From NCBI GenBank assembly GCA_963762435.1, contig CAVXLN010000006.1:124001-188000 (forward strand): a DNA stretch of 64,000 bases, read 5' to 3'. Both the position numbers and the translations under genes were made by a program. The notes beneath the pieces are model-generated. The model was not told where the DNA came from. It worked only from the letters and a program-made list of their open reading frames with translations, and did no database searches. Of the stretch, positions 24,270 through 33,332 are shown piece by piece; position 1 is the stretch's first letter, and each line of letters opens with the position of its first letter. The DNA is from JAXDMU01 sp963762435. GTDB lineage: Bacteria > Pseudomonadota > Alphaproteobacteria > ATCC43930 > CGMCC-115725.

Positions 24270-25245
24270 ATGGACCGGATCGACGCGATGAAGGTGCTGG
24301 TCGCGGCCGTCGACGCGGGCAGCCTGGTCGGCGCCAGCCGCAAGCTCGGCCGCTCGCCAGCCGCCGTTTCGCGCGCCATCGCTTTTCTCGAGGAGCATGT
24401 CGGCGCGCAGCTGCTGCATCGGACGACCCGGTCGATCCGGCTGAGCGAGGCGGGCGAGCGCTATGTCGCAGCCAGCCGTCGGGTGCTGACCGATCTCGAC
24501 GAGGCCGACATGCTGGCGGCGGGGGAAAAATCGGCGCCCCGAGGCATGCTGACGCTGACGGCACCGGTCGCGGCCGGCGAGGAGATCCTGCGGCCGGTGC
24601 TCGACGCCTTCCTCGACGCCTATCCGCATGTCTCGATCCGGCTGCTGCTGCTCGATCGAGAGGTCAATCTGATCGAGGAGGGGATCGATGCGGCGCTGCG
24701 CATCTCGCATCTCGCGGATTCAAGCCTGACGGCGTTGCGCCTAGGCTCCGTCCGGCGCGTCGTCGCGGCATCACCCGGCTATCTGAGATCGCATCCGCCG
24801 ATCCGCGAGCCCAGCGATCTCGCCCGGCATCAAATCATCGCGATGACGCATTTCGGGCTCGAATTCCTGGAGCTTTCCGCAGCCCGACGGCGCGTCCGTG
24901 CCGCGCACGGTGCACTTCACGCCTCGGCTGATCGTGAGCAGTGTGCAGGGTGCCATCGCGTCTGCCGTCGAAGGGCACGGTGTCACACGGCTCTTTTCCT
25001 ATCACATCGCCGATGAAGTGCGGGCGGGCGAGCTCGAACTCGTGCTGACGGGCGACGAGCACCCGGCGTATCCGGTCCATCTCATCGCACCGCCGGGCCG
25101 GCTGTCGGTGCCCAAGGTTCGCGCCTTCGTCGATTTCGCCGCCCCTCGGCTGCGCGCTCGGTTTGCCCGGCTGAGCGATGGGTTGCAGGCGCCGGATCGA
25201 TCCTTTCCATCCCGCGGGCGCGAAGATTCCATTTCGGCCCTATAG
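24270..25245 (+). pseudogene. LysR-family regulator broken by a one-base frameshift
   Basis: The first frame (24270 on) reads MDRIDAMKVLVAAVDAGSLV with a normal HTH and most of the effector domain up to MTHFGLEF. Past about 24867 the family sequence continues only in the next frame: WSFPQPDGASVPRTVHFTPR, then SVQGAIASAVEGHGVTRLFS and a normal C-terminus to 25245. One extra base in the CC at 24866-24867 explains it. The repaired protein would be 324 residues. It starts 3 bases after the MFS gene. It may be a true pseudogene or a sequencing error. Confidence 0.8.
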
Positions 25246-25316
25246 GCGCGTGTCGGCGGAACGCTTACTTCGCATAGCGATCAACGGGCAGCCCGCCATC
25301 TCGCGAAGGACTGATC

Positions 25317-26375
25317 ATGACCCAAGCTCAGATCTTGCAGGCCGACAAGGTGAAAACACCGGATGAAATCGACCAAACCCGGCGCCGGCTGCTGGGCGTG
25401 GCGGCCGCATCGTTCGCGGCCGCCGAACTCACACTGATCGGTACGGCACGGGCAGCGGCGCCAGCCGGGACCAGCAAATCCTTCGCCCCGCTGAAGCAGA
25501 TCAAGGCGGGCTTGCTCGATGTGGGCTATGCCGAAGCGGGCCCGGCCGATGGGCCGCCGGTCATTCTGCTGCATGGCTGGCCCTATGACATCTATAGCTA
25601 TGTCGATGTGGCCCCCTTGCTCGCCGCGAAGGGCTATCGCGTGCTGGTGCCGTATCTGCGCGGCTATGGCACGACCAAATTCCTCGCGAGCGACACGGTC
25701 CGGAACGGCCAGCAAGGGGTCGTGGCGATCGACCTCATCGCCTTCATGGATGCGCTCAAGATCGAGAAGGCCGTGCTGGGCGGCTATGATTGGGGCGGCC
25801 GCACGGCCGATATCGTCGCCGCACTCTGGCCGCAGCGCTGCAAGGCGCTGGTTGCCGTCAGCGGCTATCTCATCGGCAGCCAGAAGGCCGGGGAGCAGCC
25901 GCTGCCGCCCAAGGCCGAGCTGCAATGGTGGTATCAATATTACTTCGCGACCGAGCGGGGGCGACTGGGCTATGCCCAGAACCGGCATGATTTCAACAAG
26001 CTGATCTGGACTCTGGCCTCGCCGAAATGGAAGTTCGACAATGCTACCTTCGACCGCAGTGCGGCTGCCTTCGACAATCCGGATCATGTCGAGATCGTCA
26101 TCCATAATTATCGCTGGCGGCTCGGCCTGGCGCCCGGCGAGGCGAAATATGACGAGATCGAAACGAAGCTCGCGGCCGCACCGGTCATCGCTGTGCCGAC
26201 CATCACGATGGAAGGCGACGCCAATGGCGCGCCGCACCCGGAGCCGGCGGCCTATGCCAAGAAATTCTCAGGCAAGTACGCGCACCGGCTGATCAAGGGC
26301 GGCATCGGCCATGATCTGCCGCAGGAGGCGCCAAAGGAATTCGCCGAGGCGATCGTCGACGTCGATCATCTTTGA
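25317..26375 (+). CDS. Tat-exported alpha/beta hydrolase, epoxide-hydrolase type
   Basis: The 352-residue product carries a Tat-like signal (TRRRLLGVAAASFAAAELTL, Arg22-Arg24). Its alpha/beta-hydrolase core has HGWPYD (residues 86-91, oxyanion side), an Asp nucleophile in GGYDWGGR (Asp158) and a C-terminal His in GGIGHDLPQEAP. An Asp nucleophile marks the epoxide hydrolase and haloalkane dehalogenase branch rather than esterases. Location is probably periplasmic. It converges on the LysR gene at 26366, overlapping by 10 bases. The natural substrate is unknown. Confidence 0.85.
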   Translation: MTQAQILQADKVKTPDEIDQTRRRLLGVAAASFAAAELTLIGTARAAAPAGTSKSFAPLKQIKAGLLDVGYAEAGPADGPPVILLHGWPYDIYSYVDVAPLLAAKGYRVLVPYLRGYGTTKFLASDTVRNGQQGVVAIDLIAFMDALKIEKAVLGGYDWGGRTADIVAALWPQRCKALVAVSGYLIGSQKAGEQPLPPKAELQWWYQYYFATERGRLGYAQNRHDFNKLIWTLASPKWKFDNATFDRSAAAFDNPDHVEIVIHNYRWRLGLAPGEAKYDEIETKLAAAPVIAVPTITMEGDANGAPHPEPAAYAKKFSGKYAHRLIKGGIGHDLPQEAPKEFAEAIVDVDHL

Positions 26376-27262
26376 GCGGCGCCGATTTCTTCCGCGATCG
26401 TCTCGCGCAGGATCTGCGCGAGGCGCGCGGTGGCGGGTGTCGGCTCCTGCTCGGCTGAATGGAGCGAGAGCGACAGGGCGGGGAGGGGCGGTAGCCCCGT
26501 CTCGGCAGGATCGAGCGTCGCCAGCGCCTTGGGCACGCCGATCGCTGTGCGCAGCGTGATGCCGAGACCGGCCTCGGCGGCGGCCCAGAGACCGGCGAGG
26601 CTGGGGCTGATGAAGGCGAGCCGCCAGGCGATCCCGGCGTGGTCCAAGGCCGCGACACCGGCATCGCGGAACACGCAGGGCGGCTCGAACGCGACCAGCG
26701 GCAGCGGCTCGGCGCCGAGGCTGGCAAGGCCGCCCCAATCCGGCCGGCCGATCCAGGCGATCGGCAGCTCGGCCAGCCGCTCGCCATGCGGGGTTTCGCT
26801 GCCATCGCCCCAGACCAGCGACAGATCGAGCTCGCCGCGGATCGTTTTGTCGATGAGCGAGGCGTTCCGCTCCGTCCGCACTTCGACCCGCACCTTGGGA
26901 TGGGCGCGCGCGAACCGGCCGAGCACGCCGGGCAGCCAGGTCTCGGCGAAATCCTGCGGCAAGCCCAGCCGCACCCAGCCTTCGACCTCGCCCAGGCGCA
27001 CGCGATCGAGCGCTTCGTCATTCAGATCGAGGATCCGCCGCGCATAGCTCAAAAGGCTCTCGCCGGCCGTCGTCAGCGCCAGGCCGCGGCCGGATTTCTG
27101 CACGAGCGGCTGGCCGACCTGATCCTCGAGCTTGCGCAGCTGCGTGCTGACGGCCGATTGCGACCGCCCCAGCCGGTCGGCGGCGCGGGCGAAGCTGCCG
27201 AGCTCGAACCCGGTCACGAAGGTCCGGAGCACATCCATATCGAGATTGGTGCGAAGCGGCAT
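26366..27262 (-). CDS. LysR-family transcriptional regulator
   Basis: The 298-residue product has the HTH LRTFVTGFELGSFARAADRL and RSQSAVSTQLRKLEDQVGQP, then a LysR effector domain. It is divergent from the tautomerase and YdfG pair at 27369 onward, so it likely controls them. Its stop lies inside the 3' end of the facing hydrolase gene. Confidence 0.88.
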   Translation of the reverse strand: MPLRTNLDMDVLRTFVTGFELGSFARAADRLGRSQSAVSTQLRKLEDQVGQPLVQKSGRGLALTTAGESLLSYARRILDLNDEALDRVRLGEVEGWVRLGLPQDFAETWLPGVLGRFARAHPKVRVEVRTERNASLIDKTIRGELDLSLVWGDGSETPHGERLAELPIAWIGRPDWGGLASLGAEPLPLVAFEPPCVFRDAGVAALDHAGIAWRLAFISPSLAGLWAAAEAGLGITLRTAIGVPKALATLDPAETGLPPLPALSLSLHSAEQEPTPATARLAQILRETIAEEIGAAQR

Positions 27263-27368
27263 GGTTCGATTTCTTAGATGAGTCTGTTCCGAAGTTTCAA
27301 ATTTTCAGAATAGAGCTGGGCACCTATCTCTCTGTTGTCAAGGCATTCTCGAAGCAAGGAGTTCCATC

Positions 27369-27767
27369 ATGCCGCTCGTGCGTATTTCGCTGCTCAAGGG
27401 CAAATCCAAGGCGCATATCCGGGCCGTCGCGGACGGCGTCCATCAGGCGCTGGTCGAGGCCTACAATGCACCGGCCGGCGACCGGTTTCAGCTCATCCAG
27501 CAATATGACAAGGATGATTTCATCTACGATGCCGACTATCTCGGCATTCATCGCACCGATGATGTCGTGTTCATCCACATCGTCGCCGGCAATTGGCGTG
27601 ATACGCCGGTCAAGCAGGCGCTCTATAAGGCAATTGCAGACCGGCTTGCCGAGAATCCGGGGCTCCGGCGCGAGGATGTGCAGATAATCCTGTCGCCGAA
27701 TGCCCGCGACGAATGGTCGTTCGGCAATGGGCTTGCCTCCTATGTGAAGGCAGACGAGCCTTCGTAA
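27369..27767 (+). CDS. Tautomerase-superfamily protein
   Basis: The 132-residue product begins MPLVRISLLKGKSKAHIRAV, giving the N-terminal Pro of the superfamily. YDKDDFIYDADYLGIHRTDD and VQIILSPNARDEWSFGNGLA match the longer tautomerase group related to YusQ and malonate semialdehyde decarboxylase-like proteins. It is the third tautomerase in the window, again next to a LysR gene and followed by an SDR. AAGGAGTT lies before the ATG. The substrate is unknown. Confidence 0.83.
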   Translation: MPLVRISLLKGKSKAHIRAVADGVHQALVEAYNAPAGDRFQLIQQYDKDDFIYDADYLGIHRTDDVVFIHIVAGNWRDTPVKQALYKAIADRLAENPGLRREDVQIILSPNARDEWSFGNGLASYVKADEPS

Positions 27768-27788
27768 TCACATCCGGAGAGAATGACG

Positions 27789-28547
27789 ATGATCGTGCTT
27801 GTTACAGGGGCGACGGCCGGCTTTGGCGCCGCCATCGCGAAACGCTTTGCCGGAGCTGGGCATCGAGTGATTGCGGCCGGCCGCCGGGCCGATCGGCTTG
27901 AGCAACTGGCCGACGAGCTCGGGCGGGCTGTCATGCATCCGCTCACTCTCGATGTCCGCGAGCGCGACGCGGTCGCCGCGGCGATCGAAGGATTGCCGGC
28001 CGAGCTCGCCGAAATCGATCTCCTCGTCAACAATGCCGGCCTCGCCAAAGGGTTGGCGCCGGCGCACGCGGCCGATCTCGACGATTGGGACGCGATGGTC
28101 GACACCAACGTCAAAGGGTTGATGTATCTCACCCGCGCGGTCCTGCCCGGCATGGTCGCGCGCGATCGCGGCCATGTGGTCAATATCGGCTCGACCGCGG
28201 CGAGCTACCCCTATCCGGGCGGCAATGTCTACGGTGCCACCAAGGCCTTCGTTCGGCAATTCTCGCTCAATCTGCGCGCCGATCTCAGCGGCACCAAGGT
28301 TCGGGTCACCGATATCGAGCCGGGCCTGGTCGGCGGCACGGAATTCTCCTCGGTCCGCTTCGGCGGCGATGCCGGCCGTGCCGCGAAGATCTATGAGGGC
28401 GCCGATGCGCTGACCCCTGACGATGTCGCCGAGGCGGTGTTCTGGGCGGCGACTCTGCCGGCGCGGGTCAATATCAACACGATCGAGCTGATGCCGGTGA
28501 CGCAGTCCTTCGCGCCGCTGGCGATCTCGCGCACCTCGACGCCCTGA
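27789..28547 (+). CDS. ydfG: NADP-dependent 3-hydroxy acid dehydrogenase YdfG
   Basis: The 252-residue product aligns with E. coli YdfG along its length: MIVLVTGATAGFG, LLVNNAGLAKG, NIGSTAASYPYPGGNVYGAT with the catalytic Ser and YGATK, QFSLNLRADLSGTKVRVTD, EPGLVGGTEFSSVRF and VNINTIELMPVTQS. The enzyme oxidises L-allo-threonine and other 3-hydroxy acids and reduces malonic semialdehyde. ATG 27789 was chosen over 27783 because GGAGAG is correctly spaced and it matches YdfG. It is in an operon with the tautomerase, controlled by the divergent LysR. Confidence 0.9.
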   Translation: MIVLVTGATAGFGAAIAKRFAGAGHRVIAAGRRADRLEQLADELGRAVMHPLTLDVRERDAVAAAIEGLPAELAEIDLLVNNAGLAKGLAPAHAADLDDWDAMVDTNVKGLMYLTRAVLPGMVARDRGHVVNIGSTAASYPYPGGNVYGATKAFVRQFSLNLRADLSGTKVRVTDIEPGLVGGTEFSSVRFGGDAGRAAKIYEGADALTPDDVAEAVFWAATLPARVNINTIELMPVTQSFAPLAISRTSTP

Positions 28548-28550
28548 TCG

Positions 28551-29543
28551 TCAATCATCCTCCTCGGTTTTGATCTCGAGCTTGCTGGCGCCGTAATAGC
28601 CATAGGCATCGTGGAGCAGGCCCAGCAGCTCGCCCGCCATGCTCGCTTCGTCGAGCTTCTCGGCCGGATAGGTCTTTGCGTAGTTCGGCGCCCGACCGGG
28701 ATCGGCGAAACCGGCCGCATGCAGCCGGGCGATCCGCTCCGGCGTCAGCACGGCGGCCAAGGGAGGGAAGGTATCGGCCGACTGGGCCTCGCAATAGAGG
28801 CCGTCGGGCTGGGTCACCGGCTCGCACTGGACATAGCCGAGCCCGGTATCGAAAAGAGCGAAGACGCGATGGTTCCGGTTGAGCGTGAGGCGCTGGATCT
28901 CCGCCGTCACCTTGGGACCATAGAGCTTGACCAGATCGGCCACCGTGCTGTCCGGACCCAGCTTGTGCGCAGGCGCATTATCAACCCGCTTGTAAGAGCA
29001 GCCTTCGATCGAGACGAGCGCCATAGACGGCGAATCATCGATCATGCCGGCGAGATTCTGCCCAGGCCCGTGGCGCGGCGGGCAACGCTCATGGGCGATC
29101 GATCCAGTCTCGAGCTCAAGTGCTGCCGGATCGGCGTCATAGCCCTGGCTCAAGGCAGCAAGGATCTGGCCTGCGATCTCGTTCGCAGGGACATCGGGCG
29201 GAAAGCTGTGTACGTAATTGCCGAAGCTCGGATCGAGCGTCCAGCCGAGGCCGGCCAGCCGGCCGATCCGTTCCGGCGTCAGCACCCGTTCGAGCGACGG
29301 CTGCATCAGGCTGCCTCCCGCTTCGCAGCGCAGAGTCTGGTCCGCCATGCGCCGGCATTGGACGTATTTGTTGCCGTCCCAAAATGTCGCGAGCAGGTCG
29401 CGGCCAGGCCGTTCGAGCGCCCGGATCGAGGCAATCGCCGCCTCCATCTTTCTAACGCTTTCGGCGAGCGCCGGGCCGGCGGCGATAAGAATAAATGCCG
29501 CGATCAACACGGCGAAGGGGTTCAAGGATTTCAGGAGAATCAT
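28551..29543 (-). CDS. Exported protein with two repeated TY-Chap-like domains
   Basis: The 330-residue product has a signal peptide (ending GPALAES). It contains two similar domains of about 100 residues, each starting with an aromatic strand and YVQC: GNKYVQCRRMADQTLRCEAG and GLGYVQCEPVTQPDGLYCEA. Each continues with LTPERIxRL and a closing helix before an acidic end. The repeats resemble TY-Chap-type folds (type III chaperone-like), a tentative match. A linker with Cys lies between. It is just downstream of the large Clp-like gene on the same strand and may share its transcript. Confidence 0.6.
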   Translation of the reverse strand: MILLKSLNPFAVLIAAFILIAAGPALAESVRKMEAAIASIRALERPGRDLLATFWDGNKYVQCRRMADQTLRCEAGGSLMQPSLERVLTPERIGRLAGLGWTLDPSFGNYVHSFPPDVPANEIAGQILAALSQGYDADPAALELETGSIAHERCPPRHGPGQNLAGMIDDSPSMALVSIEGCSYKRVDNAPAHKLGPDSTVADLVKLYGPKVTAEIQRLTLNRNHRVFALFDTGLGYVQCEPVTQPDGLYCEAQSADTFPPLAAVLTPERIARLHAAGFADPGRAPNYAKTYPAEKLDEASMAGELLGLLHDAYGYYGASKLEIKTEEDD

Positions 29544-29633
29544 GGCTGTATGCCCGTCAAGGTTCGGGAAGAGGCGTATGGGTTCCTCTTTTGTTCATAC
29601 AACCATGAGGATTGCCGCTCGTCAAGCTGCTCG

Positions 29634-32600
29634 TTACGCGACGGTTTGCGGTCGCTTGACAGCACCGATCAGGTCGAAATCGCCGTCGAGCACGGCATCG
29701 AGCCGGCCGGACCGCCAACCGCCAGCAATGTCGCGAACGAGCGGCGCCGGCTCCGCGCGATAGCGGCGGATGATGGTGGTCGTGGCCGGCGCCGACGCGA
29801 CGAGCCGGGAAGCGGCGGCGCGTTCGCCATGCTCCGGCAGGCCCTGATCCGGGCCGCCAACGATCGTGACGCGGGCGACGATACGGCGGGCGCCGTCCGG
29901 CGCATCCTCCTCCAGCACATGGAGCCCGGCCTCGGGCTTGAGCGTGCGAAAGGCGCCGAAGCCGGTGACGAGCAGGATCGGCATGGGCTTGCCGTCATCG
30001 GCCGGGATCTCCTTGATCTGCATCCGGCGCTTGGCGGCCCAGCCGCGATACATGTCGGTGAGGCGGCGGCACCAGGGGGCGGCGTCGCCATCGCCGACAT
30101 CGAGGGCAGGGCCGACGCGGAGCAGCACATCGATCGGCGCCTCGGCGGCGAGATCCGCGATGCCTTGCTCGAGATTATGGAGCTGCAACGCGAGCCGGCC
30201 GGCCAGCTCGCGCGAGGCGCGGGCGGTAGGCTCGCTCGCTGGGCTGTAGCGCTGAAACAGCCGCTCGGCCGTACGCGCGCCCTCGGCAATGCGGTCGGCC
30301 AGCTCGAGGGTGGAGAAGACGCGATGCCGGTCGTCGCGCGACCAGATTGCGGGATCGGCCAGCGCCAGGCGATGCCGGTCGAGCCGCGCGCGCCATTCTT
30401 CGCTGGCGAGCGTCGCCTCGATCGCCGTCCAGGCCGCGGCGAGGGAGGCACGCTCTGCCGCGGAGCCGCTCTGGCTGAGGATGATCGCCGGCAGCGACAG
30501 CACGCCCTCGGCTTCCGGCTCTTCGGGCGTGGCGCCCGCAGGCTCGGCATCGGGATCGACGAACTCGACCTCGATTGCCTGGCCGTTCGAGCGGACGAAC
30601 AGGAACTGGTCGCCCTTCGGGAAGCGGTGCTCGACGAGCGTGGCGGCGAGCGGCGCCAGCAGCAGCTGGTCGATCGCGCGCTTCAAGGGCCGGGCACCCA
30701 TCTCCGGCGAGAAGCCGCGATCGAGCAGGAATTCGATGGCGGAGCTTTCCCATTCGACGGCCCAGGCACGCTCGCGCAGGCCGCGCCGCTCCTCGATGCG
30801 GGCCAGCTCCTTGTGCAGGATGCCGCGCATCAGGTCGCGTGCGAGCGGCTGAAACACGATGACCTTGTCCAGCCGATTGACGAATTCCGGCCGGAAGGTC
30901 TGGGCGATCGTCCGCATCACCTGCTCCTCGGTAAATGCGTCGAGATCCGGCCGGAAACCCAGGCCCGAGCCGCGATGGGCCGTGGCGCCCAGATTTGAGG
31001 TCAGGATGATGATGCTGTGGCGGAAATCGGCGACCCGGCCATTGGCGTCGCTCAGCCGCCCGTCATCGAAGATCTGCAGGAACAGATCCCAGCAATTGGG
31101 ATTCGCCTTTTCGAACTCGTCGAGCAGGATCACCGAGAAAGGCTGCTTGCGGATCCGGTCGATGAGCGAGTCCACGCCGCCATCGCCGCGCTGGCCCAGG
31201 ATCTTCGCCGTCGCCTCGACCGCCTGGAACTCGCTCATATCGAGCCGGATCATGCGGTCGGGCGAGCCGAACAGGAATTCGGCCAGCGTCTTGGCGAGCT
31301 CGGTCTTGCCGGTGCCGGTCGGCCCCGCGAACAGGAACACGCCGATCGGCCGGCCGGGATCGGTGAGACCGGCCTTCAGCATCGCGATGCGGTCGACCAT
31401 GGCGCCGACTGCCTCGTCCTGGCCCATGACGCGGCGGGTGAAGAAGGTGCGGATCTCGGCCAGGTCCGCCTTCTGATTGGAGTTGAGGATGACGGCAGGC
31501 AGGCCGGAGATCTGCGACAGCGTGGCGACGACGCTTTCGGCGGTCAGCACGGTCTCGCCGGCTGCAAGCGACCGGTCGGCCGATCGCTTCAGCAGCTCGA
31601 GCACGACACCCGGCAGGAAGCCCGAGCCCAGATAATGCTGGGCCAGATCCATGGTGGCCTCGACGGTCGGTTCCGGCACCGAAAGACCGCCTTGTTCGGT
31701 CAGCTGCTGGGCGACCCTCATCGCGAGCGCCAAGGTCTCCGCCTCATCCATCGGCTGGAGCGGTAGCACCTCCATCAGCGAGCGCAACGACGGCCGCGCC
31801 TGCAGCAGGCGTGTCGCGGCAGCCTGGCTGGTCTCTCCGATCAGGATCAGCGTGCCGCCGGCCACGGCCGGCAGAATCTGGTCGAGGATGCTGGCCGACT
31901 GGCCCTTATGCGTGCCGCTGTCGGCGATCTGGCCGAGATCGCGCACATACCACACGATCCGGCGCCGGGCATGGAGCGCCTCGACCACCTTCCGGATCCG
32001 GCCTTCGAGCTGGCCGATATACATCTGATCCGCCATCAGCTCATTGGCGCTCGCCTCGAACACCAGCCAGCCATCCTGCTGAAGCTGCTGGCCGAGCAGC
32101 CGAACGAAGGCGCTCTTGCCGACCCAGGGATCGCCGCAGACCAGTACCGAGCGGGGACGGGATTGGCCGATCGCGGCCTGGGCACCTCTAAACGCCGTCT
32201 GCCACGGCTCGGGCAGCACCAGCAACGGATCCTGGTCGCCCGGCTCCCAGAGCGTGCCGACGGTGCTCAGGAATTCCCGGTCGATCCTTGTATCCTGCCA
32301 GCTGCGCAAGGCGGCGAGCAGAGCGCCGGAGAACGGGTGCTGGATCTTCTGCAGCAACCCGAACACGGCGACATTGTCGATCGAGGCCCGGCTTTGCAGC
32401 AGCTCGCCGAAGCTCGCCCGGTCGCCTAGCTCGGCACTGCGCGCGAAGTACTCCTGGATGAAGGCGGGGATGACCGCATTGCTCTGCCACCAGGGCGGGG
32501 CGGGCAGAATGACGGCACCGACCGGCGGCCGCTCCGCGAGTGCCGTCAGATAGCGCAGCAGATACATCAACGCGTAGGGCCGCGCATTGGGCAGGAACCG

Positions 32601-33041
32601 CAGCACCGCGTCGAGGTAGGCTTGCCGCTCCGGCCGCTCGGCCAATGCCAGGAAGGCGGCGCAGGCGACCGCCCAATTCGCACCCATGGCGTGCTGGGCG
32701 ATGAGGGCGGCCGTTGCATCCGGGCGGCGGAAGGCAGTGAGCACGGCCTGAAAGGAAGGCATGTCGAGGAGTTCGCGCGGATGGCCGACCTCCTCGGCGA
32801 GCGGTGTCAGCACTCGGATCAGCGGCGGCAGGATCGCGGCGATCGTGTCCCCCGGGGGGCCGGCTTCGGGCTCGGGGCTCGGCTCGGGCAAAGGGGCGGG
32901 CTCGGGGTCAAGCGCGGTTTCTTTCGGTATCGGCTCGATGACCGAGAGGGTGGCTGGAACCGGCTTCCGTCGATAGAGCGTCCATGCCGCGGCAATGCCG
33001 CCGACGGCGCCGGCGACCAGGCTTACGAAAATGTCCGACAT
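29634..33041 (-). CDS. Membrane-anchored Clp/HSP100-type AAA+ ATPase fused to a release-factor-like domain
   Basis: 1135 residues. Residues 4-22 form a membrane anchor and 38-64 a Pro/Glu linker, then an unrecognised helical region to about 290. NBD1: Walker A GDPWVGKS (303-310), degenerate Walker B (WYVRD, near 364-368). NBD2: GPTGTGKT (573-580), VILLDEFEKA (637-646), sensor LTSN, FRPEFVNRLD (716-725), GARPLKRA (782-789). Residues about 855-1135 align by eye with class I release factor RF2: LADPAIW in domain 1, LTDMYRGWAAKR, GFGAFRTLKPEAGLHVLE, and C-terminal TIIRRYR then LDAVLDGDFDLI. The GGQ domain is reduced to a short linker. It should be an energy-driven remodeller with a ribosome-type docking or peptide-binding tail; this is inferred. 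Confidence 0.88.
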   Translation of the reverse strand: MSDIFVSLVAGAVGGIAAAWTLYRRKPVPATLSVIEPIPKETALDPEPAPLPEPSPEPEAGPPGDTIAAILPPLIRVLTPLAEEVGHPRELLDMPSFQAVLTAFRRPDATAALIAQHAMGANWAVACAAFLALAERPERQAYLDAVLRFLPNARPYALMYLLRYLTALAERPPVGAVILPAPPWWQSNAVIPAFIQEYFARSAELGDRASFGELLQSRASIDNVAVFGLLQKIQHPFSGALLAALRSWQDTRIDREFLSTVGTLWEPGDQDPLLVLPEPWQTAFRGAQAAIGQSRPRSVLVCGDPWVGKSAFVRLLGQQLQQDGWLVFEASANELMADQMYIGQLEGRIRKVVEALHARRRIVWYVRDLGQIADSGTHKGQSASILDQILPAVAGGTLILIGETSQAAATRLLQARPSLRSLMEVLPLQPMDEAETLALAMRVAQQLTEQGGLSVPEPTVEATMDLAQHYLGSGFLPGVVLELLKRSADRSLAAGETVLTAESVVATLSQISGLPAVILNSNQKADLAEIRTFFTRRVMGQDEAVGAMVDRIAMLKAGLTDPGRPIGVFLFAGPTGTGKTELAKTLAEFLFGSPDRMIRLDMSEFQAVEATAKILGQRGDGGVDSLIDRIRKQPFSVILLDEFEKANPNCWDLFLQIFDDGRLSDANGRVADFRHSIIILTSNLGATAHRGSGLGFRPDLDAFTEEQVMRTIAQTFRPEFVNRLDKVIVFQPLARDLMRGILHKELARIEERRGLRERAWAVEWESSAIEFLLDRGFSPEMGARPLKRAIDQLLLAPLAATLVEHRFPKGDQFLFVRSNGQAIEVEFVDPDAEPAGATPEEPEAEGVLSLPAIILSQSGSAAERASLAAAWTAIEATLASEEWRARLDRHRLALADPAIWSRDDRHRVFSTLELADRIAEGARTAERLFQRYSPASEPTARASRELAGRLALQLHNLEQGIADLAAEAPIDVLLRVGPALDVGDGDAAPWCRRLTDMYRGWAAKRRMQIKEIPADDGKPMPILLVTGFGAFRTLKPEAGLHVLEEDAPDGARRIVARVTIVGGPDQGLPEHGERAAASRLVASAPATTTIIRRYRAEPAPLVRDIAGGWRSGRLDAVLDGDFDLIGAVKRPQTVA

Positions 33042-33315
33042 GCCGCCCCCTTGCTGCTCCGCCCACGGCGTTACGGAGACAGAAGAATGGTCCCTTTGAC
33101 AAGGGGCCGGATGGTCTTCGAATTGTCGAACAGCGTCAGGTAGAAATTACCCATGCGAACCGACCATGATAATGACGCGGCGCGATCAGCTACTCTTCCA
33201 TCAGATCCATCCAGCCAAGCTGGCGACCGATATCCTGACGGAGCTGGTCTCGCTCTATCTGCTTCGGCGCCACCTGCTCTGGCTCGCGCTTGTGGCCCAT
33301 TTCCTGCCGCCGCCG
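33011..33315. repeat. Copy A of a 300 bp duplication
   Basis: It covers the first ten codons of the Clp-like gene, its upstream region and the start of a small membrane-protein gene. It matches 34331-34614 in the same orientation at most positions, including GAGACAGAAGAA, CTTTTGACAAGGGGCCGG-like and ATCCATCC-GCCAAGCTGGCG stretches. Here the Clp-like side is intact and the membrane-protein side is broken. Confidence 0.8.
33166..33315 (+). pseudogene. Truncated copy of the small membrane-protein gene
   Basis: It reads MIMTRRDQLLFHQIHPAKLA, then TDILTELVSLYLLRRHLLWL and loses similarity after FLPPP. It corresponds to about the first 50 residues of the intact protein at 34468-34848. Downstream the sequence switches to material matching the end of the hydrolase gene at 42769. 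No intact product is expected. Confidence 0.75.
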
Positions 33316-33332
33316 TCGCCACAGCTGCCGCT

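Noticed and set aside
28611..30998. Long plus-strand open frame (795 codons) opposite the Clp-like gene
   Set aside because: Low-complexity Arg/Gly/Asp-rich translation typical of the antisense of a GC-rich gene; the minus strand carries clear AAA+ motifs in full.
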